The notes under the pieces are model-generated. The model worked only from the letters and a program-made list of their open reading frames with translations, had not been told where the DNA came from and did not search any database. A program made the translations under genes and the position numbers. A stretch of 64,000 bases of DNA from JBCDGH01 sp038751365 (GTDB lineage: Bacteria; Patescibacteriota; JACMRA01): the NCBI GenBank assembly GCA_038751365.1, contig JBCDGH010000001.1:8952-72951 (forward strand), in the 5' to 3' direction. Below are positions 51,691-59,765 of this stretch, in pieces. The first letter of the stretch is position 1. The number at the start of each line of letters is the position of its first letter.

Positions 51691-51754
51691 TTATCTAGCT
51701 ACAAAAAGTATTTTTAAATGAGGTTAAGGCAAGATTTAAACAGATTCCTAGTAT
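51691..51754. repeat. Direct repeat, right copy, flanking AbiE
   Basis: TTATCTAGC start, then CAAA-AGT-TTT-ATG, GATTTAAACA and AGTAT in the same order as 50132-50200. It ends just before the exonuclease promoter. Confidence 0.6.
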
Positions 51755-51756
51755 GC

Positions 51757-51784
51757 TTGACATTTTCTAGATTAACTATAGAAT
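51757..51784 (+). promoter_or_regulatory. Promoter of the DEDD exonuclease gene
   Basis: TTGACA 51757-51762, 16-bp spacer, TAGAAT 51779-51784; ATG 51794 is 9 bases downstream, so the leader is very short. Confidence 0.6.
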
Positions 51785-51793
51785 TTTATATTA

Positions 51794-52363
51794 ATGAACT
51801 ATATAACATTTGATATAGAAACTTACAGTCCGTCAAACTCTAAGCGCATAGATACTAACGAATTTAGAGTAACTGTAGTAGGTGCGTATTTTAGTTGGAT
51901 CGATAAATATATTGCTTTTTTAGAAGATGAAGTAAAGGATTTTTTAGATGTTTTGAAAGAGGCGGAGTTAGTGGTCGGATTTAATCATATTTGGTTTGAT
52001 TTGCCAGTTTTGCAGAAATACTCAACGTATAATTTATTCCAACTCACGAACTATGATATAATGGTTGAGTTTGAGAAAAAGGCAGGTTTCAAAGCCAAGC
52101 TTGATGATTTGGCTAAATCTAATTTAGGAGCAAAAAAAACTGACACCTACGAGTCTTACAGTAAATATCATGAACAATGTAAATGGTCTGAGTTAATTGA
52201 TTATTGTATGAATGATGTTAAGCTTACTGAAGATCTGTTTAAAATAATTCGAGGTGGTGGTGAATTGCTGTATGATGATTCATTACAAGTTAAAGAATTT
52301 GTACTCAATCAACCAGTTGGAAAGAAGGTTACTCTCGAAGCTCAGCCAGACAGTATATTCTGA
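51794..52363 (+). CDS. DEDDy-type 3'-5' exonuclease-like protein
   Basis: 189 residues, RNase H-like fold. Exo I is YITFDIETYS, Exo II is VVGFNHIWFDLPVL, Exo III is YCMNDVKLTEDLF (YxxxD). All four acidic residues are present. Similar to YprB-like and polymerase-B exonuclease domains. DnaE here has a degraded PHP site, so this could supply proofreading, but that is only a hypothesis. It ends 2 bp before the rpoC promoter. Confidence 0.8.
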   Translation: MNYITFDIETYSPSNSKRIDTNEFRVTVVGAYFSWIDKYIAFLEDEVKDFLDVLKEAELVVGFNHIWFDLPVLQKYSTYNLFQLTNYDIMVEFEKKAGFKAKLDDLAKSNLGAKKTDTYESYSKYHEQCKWSELIDYCMNDVKLTEDLFKIIRGGGELLYDDSLQVKEFVLNQPVGKKVTLEAQPDSIF

Positions 52364-52365
52364 TC

Positions 52366-52393
52366 TTGACAGAAACATAAATAGAGCTATAAT
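52366..52393 (+). promoter_or_regulatory. Consensus rpoC promoter
   Basis: TTGACA 52366-52371, 16-bp spacer, TATAAT 52388-52393: both boxes perfect, the strongest promoter seen in the window. Confidence 0.8.
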
Positions 52394-52399
52394 TAGGCG

Positions 52400-52538
52400 A
52401 GTGCTAAGCGAACACAATAAGATTCAGCCAAGACTGTAAGATACGACCTTCTCGAAAGGTGCATTTTGTGTTGTTACATATTAAAAATAGTAGCTTAAGT
52501 TCATATTAAAGAAAGTATTCAATTTTCAACTGTTATTT
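52400..52538 (+). promoter_or_regulatory. rpoC 5' leader with hairpin
   Basis: About 138 bases between the predicted start and the ATG, long for this genome. ACCTT (52446-52450) pairs with AAGGT (52456-52460) around CTCGA. No Shine-Dalgarno near the ATG. A regulatory role is possible but unproven. Confidence 0.35.
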
Positions 52539-55500
52539 ATGCCTTACGTAGCCATTCCAAGTAATTTAAAAAATGTAGATTCTGTAAGCTTAGAGCTCCT
52601 GTCTCCCGAAGAGATGTCAAAGATGAGCTATGGTGAAGTTTTAACAGCTGAAACCATCAATTATAGAACAGGTACACCTCAAATGAATGGCTTATTTTGC
52701 CAAGCAATATTTGGACCCATTAAAGATTGGGAGTGTGCATGTGGAAAATATAAGAGGTATCGTTACTCCGGTGTAATCTGTGATAAATGTGGTGTTGAAG
52801 TAACTCATTCCTCTGTACGTAGAGAGCGTATGGGTCATATTACTCTAGCTGCACCTTGTGTTCATCCGTGGTTCTTAAGAGTTATCCCTTCGCGTGTAGC
52901 ATTGCTGCTCAATATGAAGGCGGCTGATATAAGCAGAGTCACTTACTTTTCTGCTTACGTTATCACTGAGATTAACGAAGATATCAGGGAGGAATACTTA
53001 TCAAAAATTGAGAAAGAAGCTTTGAATAGAATAAAGACAACCAAATCTGATTACGACAAAAAATTTGATGAACTTTCAAGGCAATATCAGATAGATAAGT
53101 CTAATGGTAAGCATGATCCTGAGCATCTTAAGACAAAATATGAGACTGACAAAGAAATTCTTAAATCTCAGCAAGCTGAAACCGTGTCGCGTATTGAAAC
53201 AATTTCTGAAGTAGCTAAAAAAGAGTTAGCTGCTTTAAACTACTGTGATGTCATAACTGAAGTCATGTATCAAGAGCTAGCTCAGAAGTTCGGACCAACT
53301 TTCAAGGCAGAGATAGGTGCTGAGGCTATAGAGAGTTTGCTTAAGAAAATTGACTTGGAGGCTTACTATACTGATCTTAAAGATAAAATGATTAATAGTA
53401 AGGGACAAGCCAAAAAGAAATATTCTAAAAGATTTAAGCTTGTAAAAAGTTTCTTACACAACAAGGCTAGACCTGAATGGATGATTCTAAGGAGGGTAAT
53501 GGTCTTACCACCAGATCTTAGACCAATGCTTCAGTTAGACGGTGGTAGATTTGCTGCTTCTGATCTGAATGAACTATATAGAAGGTTGATCAATAGAAAC
53601 AATCGTCTTAGAAAACTGATTCAGATTGGTGCTCCAGAAGTAATTCTTAGAAACGAAAAAAGAATGTTGCAAGAAGCTATAGAGGCTCTAATTGATAACT
53701 CTGCTAGAGGTGGAAGACAGGTTATGGCTTCTACAGGAGCTAAGAGACCTCTCAAGTCTTTAACTGATATTCTTAAAGGTAAGCAGGGAAGATTCAGGCA
53801 GAACCTTCTGGGTAAGCGTGTAGACTATTCAGGGCGTTCGGTGGTAATTATTGGTCCTCATCTCAAATTAGATCAGTGTGGACTACCTAAAGAGATGGCT
53901 TTAGAATTATTCAAACCCTTTTTGATGGGTAGAATAGTTACCAAGTCTGAGCAAGGTCTTCTAAGTGAGGAAAATCAGGCGTTTAACGTTCACTCAGCTC
54001 GTAGATTAATAGAAACCAAAAAGCCAATCGTTTATGATATCTTAGATGAAGTTATCCAAGATAAGTTTGTGCTACTTAACCGCGCTCCTACATTGCATAG
54101 ACTATCTTTCATGGCTTTCAAGCCTGTGTTAGTAGAAGGTAAAGCGATTAGGCTGCATCCACTTGTCTGTAAAGCATTTAATGCTGACTTTGACGGTGAT
54201 CAAATGGCTGTTCATCTCCCAATAACGGTTAAAGGACAGGAAGAAGCTAAGCATCTAATGGTTTCCACTAAGAATCTACTGAAGCCTGCTAGTGGTGAGA
54301 TTATAATGATTGGTGACTATCAAGATGTAATGCTTGGAGTGTACTACCTTACTAGAGAGAACGAATTGTCCCAAAAGCCTAAAGTTTATGCTTCTGAAGG
54401 TGAAATGATGATGGCTTTTGATAATGGAAAGATAGGCTTAAACGATTTGGCTAAAGTTAGGATTAGTAAAGGGTTTGAAAAACCTACCGTAATAGAAACT
54501 ACTGCAGGTAGGATTGTATTCAATAGGTGTTTTCCTGAAGATTATAAGTTTATAAATCATACACTATCCAAGAAAGCTTACGGGCAGCTGGTGAATAGTA
54601 CTTTCTTTGATTTGGGTCAGGATATAATGGCTAAATGTTTAGATAAGCTAAAGGATGTTGCTTTTGAGTATGTTACTCGTTCAGGTATTTCGATGTCATG
54701 TTATGATTTAGTGAGTCCTGATGGTAAGCATGAGCTATTAAGCGAAGCTAGAGATAAAGTAAGTAAAATTCAGGCAATGTACGAAACTAAAGGTTTGTTG
54801 ACCGAAAAAGATAGGCATAGGCAGATCGTTAACGTATGGAGGCAAGCTTCTGAAGAAATAGCTAAAAGATCAGAGGAATATCTTGATACTGAAGGCAATG
54901 CTGGAATGATGATTAAGTCAGGTGCTAAAGGTAATATATCTCAGTTAAACTTGATGGTTGGAATTAGAGGGCTATCTGTAGATGCTGGTGGTAGAACAAT
55001 TGAGCTACCAGCTCAGCACGGATACTTAGAAGGATTGACTGGTCTGGAGTACTTTGTGGGTATGAAAGGGCAGAGAAAAGGTCAGGCTGATCTCGTGTTG
55101 AAGACTGCGGATGCTGGGTATTTGACTAGAAGATTAGTTGATATTGCTCAGAATATGATTATCATGGCTGATGACTGTGGTACTCAGGAAGGTATTCTGT
55201 ACACCAAAGAAAATGATAACAAGATGGGTAAGACTATGCTTGAAAGGGTCTATGGTAGATACCTACTAAAAGACGTAGAAGATGTTAATGGGAAGGTGGT
55301 AGCTCACAAAGGTGCGTTACTAGATAGGCAACTGATTTCAGAATTAGAGAATTACGATATCGAACAGTTGTGGATAAGAAGTTCTACAAAATGCAATCTA
55401 CCTAGAGGTATATGTCAGAAATGCTATGGTATTGACTTTAGTACTCATCAACCAGTTAAACTAGGTATCACTGTGGGTATAATAGCTGCTCAAAGTCTTG

Positions 55501-56498
55501 GAGAACCAAGTACTCAGTTAACAATCAGCTCTAAGCACAGCTATGGTGTAGTTACTAAGTCAGATATTACTACAGGTTTACCACGTGTAGAAGAAATATT
55601 TGAGGCTAGAGTACCAAAGTATATCGCACCCATGGTTACCGTTGATGGTGTCGTTGAAAAAGTAACTGGAAATATCGATGATGGATACGAAGTTACTATA
55701 TCAAGTAAAGATTCAGTATATAATTTTGATTATAATGCTCAGAGTGATAATTTACTTGTTGACGAGGGTGCTGAGGTAACTAACAAAGATACTTTATTTA
55801 TTCAGTCTACTGGTGAAGCTGTAATGGCAAACGTCAAAGGCAAATTAGAAACTGTTGGGAATCAATTAGTAGTTAGGCAAACTGCTCCAGAAGTAGTTAC
55901 TTACAAGACTATTCCGGGGGTGTCAGCAATTGTGAAAGAGGGTGATAAGGTTAAAAGAGGTCAAGCGGTTGCCGAAGGTGCTCTAGATTTACAGAGCTTA
56001 TTAGACCTTGTAGGGTTGGATTCGTTGCAAGAGTATGTTATTAGGCAATTAACTGATATTTATGTATCTAATGGTATTACAGTTAATGAAAAACATATTG
56101 AAGTCATTATCAAGCAGATGTGCAGTAGGGTACAGATCGTTGATCCTGGCGATAGTGACTTTATCAATGGAGATCTTATTGGTTACTCAGTAATTGCTAC
56201 TCAAAATAAGCATCTTGCTAAGCATGACAGAAAGCTTATTTCTTTCAAGAGAGTTGTTACCGGAATTTCTAAAGCTTCGCTCTCTACAGAATCATTCCTA
56301 TCAGCTGCTTCATTCCAGGAAACTGCCAGAGTATTGGTAGAAGCTGTAATTAGTGGTCGACGGGATAATCTTCTTGGTCTAAAAGAAAATGTGATTCTTG
56401 GACAGCTAATTCCTGCTGGAACAGGTTTTGATGAGAATAAAGTTCTTCAAGCAGAATTACAAGAGGAGTTTGAAGAGCTGGAAGTAATTGACGACTAG
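52539..56498 (+). CDS. rpoC: RNA polymerase beta' subunit
   Basis: 1319 residues. N-terminal zinc ribbon (CACGKYKRYRYSGVICDKCG), RRVMVLPPDLRPMLQLDGGRFA, the catalytic NADFDGDQMAVH near 550, bridge-helix and trigger-loop region (LGEPSTQLTISSKHS), and the second zinc site with Cys in DDCGT and NLPRGICQKC. No split or large insertion. rpoB, its usual upstream neighbour, is absent: the gene upstream is the exonuclease and rpoC has its own strong promoter. Confidence 0.96.
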   Translation: MPYVAIPSNLKNVDSVSLELLSPEEMSKMSYGEVLTAETINYRTGTPQMNGLFCQAIFGPIKDWECACGKYKRYRYSGVICDKCGVEVTHSSVRRERMGHITLAAPCVHPWFLRVIPSRVALLLNMKAADISRVTYFSAYVITEINEDIREEYLSKIEKEALNRIKTTKSDYDKKFDELSRQYQIDKSNGKHDPEHLKTKYETDKEILKSQQAETVSRIETISEVAKKELAALNYCDVITEVMYQELAQKFGPTFKAEIGAEAIESLLKKIDLEAYYTDLKDKMINSKGQAKKKYSKRFKLVKSFLHNKARPEWMILRRVMVLPPDLRPMLQLDGGRFAASDLNELYRRLINRNNRLRKLIQIGAPEVILRNEKRMLQEAIEALIDNSARGGRQVMASTGAKRPLKSLTDILKGKQGRFRQNLLGKRVDYSGRSVVIIGPHLKLDQCGLPKEMALELFKPFLMGRIVTKSEQGLLSEENQAFNVHSARRLIETKKPIVYDILDEVIQDKFVLLNRAPTLHRLSFMAFKPVLVEGKAIRLHPLVCKAFNADFDGDQMAVHLPITVKGQEEAKHLMVSTKNLLKPASGEIIMIGDYQDVMLGVYYLTRENELSQKPKVYASEGEMMMAFDNGKIGLNDLAKVRISKGFEKPTVIETTAGRIVFNRCFPEDYKFINHTLSKKAYGQLVNSTFFDLGQDIMAKCLDKLKDVAFEYVTRSGISMSCYDLVSPDGKHELLSEARDKVSKIQAMYETKGLLTEKDRHRQIVNVWRQASEEIAKRSEEYLDTEGNAGMMIKSGAKGNISQLNLMVGIRGLSVDAGGRTIELPAQHGYLEGLTGLEYFVGMKGQRKGQADLVLKTADAGYLTRRLVDIAQNMIIMADDCGTQEGILYTKENDNKMGKTMLERVYGRYLLKDVEDVNGKVVAHKGALLDRQLISELENYDIEQLWIRSSTKCNLPRGICQKCYGIDFSTHQPVKLGITVGIIAAQSLGEPSTQLTISSKHSYGVVTKSDITTGLPRVEEIFEARVPKYIAPMVTVDGVVEKVTGNIDDGYEVTISSKDSVYNFDYNAQSDNLLVDEGAEVTNKDTLFIQSTGEAVMANVKGKLETVGNQLVVRQTAPEVVTYKTIPGVSAIVKEGDKVKRGQAVAEGALDLQSLLDLVGLDSLQEYVIRQLTDIYVSNGITVNEKHIEVIIKQMCSRVQIVDPGDSDFINGDLIGYSVIATQNKHLAKHDRKLISFKRVVTGISKASLSTESFLSAASFQETARVLVEAVISGRRDNLLGLKENVILGQLIPAGTGFDENKVLQAELQEEFEELEVIDD

Positions 56499-56552
56499 CC
56501 ATTATAGACGTCATCTACTATTATGATGTAAAGCTCTTTATCACTTAAGACC

Positions 56553-56738
56553 TTGTATAGAACAGTGGAGGGTATTCAGGAAAGTGCTACGAGATTAGTA
56601 AAATCTTCTAAGGTTTTAGATACTTTATCTGTTCTTGAAACAAAAAACTTTGTATATATTTACACAGACTTAACCATGGCAAAAGAGATATCGATGTACA
56701 TCAGATATATGAATCCTTTAAGTGCTGGTGCTATTTAA
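56553..56738 (+). CDS. Possible 61-residue protein
   Basis: TTG at 56553 to 56738. Mixed composition with a central KNFVYIYTDLTMAKEISMYI. No family, no ribosome-binding site, unusual start. Its end overlaps the convergent surface-protein gene by 8 bp. Weak support. Confidence 0.25.
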   Translation: MYRTVEGIQESATRLVKSSKVLDTLSVLETKNFVYIYTDLTMAKEISMYIRYMNPLSAGAI

Positions 56739-58701
56739 CTACATTAACTTTTCCGATATTCTTTCTAGATTTATATAGTAAATAAATACTTCCGCTGATT
56801 AAGGAGCTTACTACCAATATAAAGAAAGTTGCTACTCCGCCTGAGCGTGCAGTTGTAGGGGAGTTGACTGTATCTGCAGTTACTACAAATGTAGATGCAG
56901 GAGGGATGGTAGCTGTATACTTGCTACTACCTAAACTAGTCACATTGGTTTCTACTCCTGGAGAGTCACAACTGTAGGCTTTTACGTTTGTTACGTTATC
57001 TGAAAGTGAGAAAGTAATCTTAACATCTTTTATTTTGGACTTATTTGCTCCAAAGTCAAAGCTAGTAGCTAGTCTACGGACTCCTGTGACGTTTGAAGTA
57101 CAAGTACCATTAGAATCTAGTAAATTATAAGATATGTTACCATTACTAATCTGATCTTGCAAGGTTATTTCGAATTTTGATATACCGCCTACTGGGTTTT
57201 CAATAGTTTTTGTATCGCCTGCGTTACCAGAAATAACGTATGATTTAGTGGTATTAGTAAGGGTATTGTTTGATGAAGTGTTAGAAGAGCTGCTTGAGGA
57301 TGAAGAACTTGCTGATGAGCTAGAATTAGCGTTAGTATTACTAGTTGAGCTGGATGTTGTAGATGAAGTTGTACTGGTATCACTGCTTGTACTGCTAGAA
57401 CTGCTATCATTACCACTAGTACTTCCTGATGTGGTAGATGTATTGTTGATTAATAGGCTGGCTGTAGGCGAACTTCCTAATGATGTCGGAACTTCCTTAG
57501 CACCAGCTGAACTTCCAGTAGTTGGTACATTGGCACAAGAAAGTTTGGCTGAAGATGTATTATTATCGTTAATAGTGCAGTTTGGGGAGACTGTAGAATC
57601 TGGCACTGTGACAGTTAAGCCTGTTGTTGGAAGGGAGTAACTATTATTAGAATCTCCAGTAAGTGGGTAGTTACAAGTTGTTACAGCCCCTACATCTACC
57701 GGGTCACAAGTTCCCATAACTAAATTAATTGCTGAAATAATTGTCGGGTCAGGTGTTGTGTCTAAAGCATTAATCTGTAGTTGTGCTGTAGGCGAATTTC
57801 CTAATGATGTTGGAACTTCCTTAGCGCCAGCTGAACTTCCAGTAGTTGGTACATTGGCACATACAATCTTTGTGTTATCGGGTAGTGTACAATTTGGAGA
57901 TACTGTGGAATCTGGTACTGTCACAGTGATACCCTGACTAGGTAGAACAAAATTAGTACCGTTCTTAAGTGGAAACTCACATGTAGTTTCAGCCCCTAAG
58001 TCTACAGTTGTGCAGGCACCAGCAGAAAGATTATCCGCTGAAATTGTGGTATCGGTTACTGTACCCGAACCTGCTCCTGTTTTTAAAATAACTACTTGTT
58101 TTCCAGGTCTATTTGCTTCTTGATAGCTTGGCGAAGTATCTGCATCAGGGTCAAATGTAATTGTTGCTTGCTGCTCAGCGATAGCTCCAGCTTTTACTTT
58201 TACTTGAATTTTTAGACAGCCAGTATGCTTAGCTCTTAGAGTCGAAGATTGAGTACTACCGCCGGCTCCTGAAGAATCAGTAGAAGTCTGAAAACCGTAT
58301 GAGAGCGAAGTCGTGCTCCCTAGAGAACCGCTTAACATGTATACTGGACCAGTGTAGCTAGAATTACAGGCTGCAACATCTGGTGGGTTTTCGCTGTCAG
58401 GTCTGTCAGGAGATCCAAAATACAAGTCCGAAAAATTGTCTGGCACAAGCTCAAACCCTTCTCCTGTAAGATCAAGCGTTGCTCTGGCATTTAAGATATC
58501 TGTATCTGAGTTTGGGTTTCCGTAGGCAAAGTAAAGAAAGAACGGATCTACTCTGTCTGAAGGTATAGGGTTATTTGTTAAATCTTTAACAATGTCTGGC
58601 TGTCTTGCTTGAGCTATATTAGTAAAAAGAATGAGAGATAACAATAATCCTGCAATGCTAATGATATAGGCGGGTAAAATACTTCTTTTTAAATTTTTCA
58701 T
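56731..58701 (-). CDS. Large surface protein with repeats and Ser-rich stalk
   Basis: 656 residues. Signal peptide (about 8-32, cleavage probably after AQA), a globular domain to about 205, two copies of a roughly 100-residue repeat (about 215-430: CTTVDLGAETTCEFPL / CDPVDVGAVTTCNYPL; both with VTVPDSTVSPNCT), a Ser/Thr/Asn stalk (about 430-485), a C-terminal beta domain, and a final transmembrane segment with a basic tail (SGGVATFFILVVSSLISGS...YKSRKN). Typical cell-surface layout with paired Cys. It follows the 315-residue protein gene by 17 bp on the same strand. Binding partner unknown. Confidence 0.75.
   Translation of the reverse strand: MKNLKRSILPAYIISIAGLLLSLILFTNIAQARQPDIVKDLTNNPIPSDRVDPFFLYFAYGNPNSDTDILNARATLDLTGEGFELVPDNFSDLYFGSPDRPDSENPPDVAACNSSYTGPVYMLSGSLGSTTSLSYGFQTSTDSSGAGGSTQSSTLRAKHTGCLKIQVKVKAGAIAEQQATITFDPDADTSPSYQEANRPGKQVVILKTGAGSGTVTDTTISADNLSAGACTTVDLGAETTCEFPLKNGTNFVLPSQGITVTVPDSTVSPNCTLPDNTKIVCANVPTTGSSAGAKEVPTSLGNSPTAQLQINALDTTPDPTIISAINLVMGTCDPVDVGAVTTCNYPLTGDSNNSYSLPTTGLTVTVPDSTVSPNCTINDNNTSSAKLSCANVPTTGSSAGAKEVPTSLGSSPTASLLINNTSTTSGSTSGNDSSSSSTSSDTSTTSSTTSSSTSNTNANSSSSASSSSSSSSSNTSSNNTLTNTTKSYVISGNAGDTKTIENPVGGISKFEITLQDQISNGNISYNLLDSNGTCTSNVTGVRRLATSFDFGANKSKIKDVKITFSLSDNVTNVKAYSCDSPGVETNVTSLGSSKYTATIPPASTFVVTADTVNSPTTARSGGVATFFILVVSSLISGSIYLLYKSRKNIGKVNVVK
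57461..57537. repeat. 77-bp intragenic repeat, copy 1
   Basis: Matches 57785-57861 at 74 of 77 positions by eye. Spacing is 324 bp (108 codons), in frame. Flanking repeat DNA is much less alike. Confidence 0.8.
57785..57861. repeat. 77-bp intragenic repeat, copy 2
   Basis: Partner of 57461-57537; encodes NVPTTGSSAGAKEVPTSLGN-type sequence in both copies. Confidence 0.8.
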
Positions 58702-58718
58702 ACTATCTGTTTTTGCTT

Positions 58719-59666
58719 TTAAAGTTCTATTGTTGGACCACCGGTCGAAGATGTGCCGCCTACACTAAGGATTAATGTATCGATATCGTAGGCTATTATA
58801 GGTCCTCCTGATCTAACTACATCACCTTCATCATTGGTATCCGACGGAAATGCTGCAACGTATACTCTATAATAATTAACTGTCTGATCAGATACAGGGA
58901 AATCTACTTCACACTGACCATTGTTTAACTGCGCTTGGTAAGTTTTTAAAACATTACTACTTGCTCCAGAATCACTGTATTTATACAAATCAAATCTGCA
59001 GTTACCCGAGTCTAAAGTTTCATCCAATGCGTTTTTTACTTCATCAAAAACAATTTTTATAGGACCATCTTTAAATTTTTGTGCTTGTGAAAAATTCGTA
59101 TTGAGTCTTAAATCGCTATCCCAGCTAAGTGAGGCATTATCACTACCAATAAAGTAGAGTCTACCTGATCTCTTTACAATAGCCTCGCTTATAGAAGAAG
59201 TGATAGTTGTGTCAACGCAGTTACCTGAGTCTGAAAGTCTATTCTCCAATGTATCTACAACAACACCACAGAGCTTTACACTCTCGAAACTTGAAGTATA
59301 TGGCATAAAGTAGGGTGACTGACCTAAGTATTTTTGATTATCTGGAAGGTTGTCTAAGTCCTGCAAAGGTGTGGAATCGTCTTTATCGGCATAATAAAAA
59401 TGAATTTTGTGGTCGCTTGCTATATTTTGGGTTGTAAAATCTATCCTAATACTGTTTTGTGAAGGCGATCCTTGAACTATAGCAACATTAGCAGAAGTAA
59501 TAGTAACTTGGTTAGTTGAGTCATCAGCCCTAGCAGTGTTTTCTCTATAATTATCTAATAGATAGAATATACTACTCAGGGTGACTAATGTTAGTATCGA
59601 TACAAGAACAGCTTGAGTATTAATATTTCTGAGGAAGTTTTTCCAGTGAGATTGTTTTTTTGACAT
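58719..59666 (-). CDS. Exported protein, unknown
   Basis: 315 residues from ATG 59666 (MSKKQSHWKNFLRN). A longer frame to 59729 would extend through the promoter region and is not chosen. One transmembrane or signal segment (about 18-40), then a beta-rich outside part with paired Cys (KLCGVVVD, SGNCVDT, SGNCRFDLYKYS, NGQCEVDF). Ends SSTGGPTIEL. It is first in a two-gene unit with the large surface protein and may be assembled with it. Confidence 0.6.
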   Translation of the reverse strand: MSKKQSHWKNFLRNINTQAVLVSILTLVTLSSIFYLLDNYRENTARADDSTNQVTITSANVAIVQGSPSQNSIRIDFTTQNIASDHKIHFYYADKDDSTPLQDLDNLPDNQKYLGQSPYFMPYTSSFESVKLCGVVVDTLENRLSDSGNCVDTTITSSISEAIVKRSGRLYFIGSDNASLSWDSDLRLNTNFSQAQKFKDGPIKIVFDEVKNALDETLDSGNCRFDLYKYSDSGASSNVLKTYQAQLNNGQCEVDFPVSDQTVNYYRVYVAAFPSDTNDEGDVVRSGGPIIAYDIDTLILSVGGTSSTGGPTIEL

Positions 59667-59730
59667 TTTTGTTTTTAGTATTTGTCTAATGGTATAATTG
59701 TAGAGTACTTTTTCAACATAGGCAAACATC

Positions 59731-59759
59731 TTTACAATCTACAATTGCTAGGCTAAAAT
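59731..59759 (+). promoter_or_regulatory. Promoter of the acetyl-CoA synthetase gene, leaderless geometry
   Basis: TTTACA 59731-59736, 17-bp spacer, TAAAAT 59754-59759, then 6 bases to ATG 59766. Confidence 0.65.
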
Positions 59760-59765
59760 ACTAGT

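Noticed and set aside
57248..57640. 130-residue open frame inside the surface protein gene
   Set aside because: An opposite-strand shadow of Ser/Thr-rich repeats; V/L/E-rich translation is typical of such shadows.
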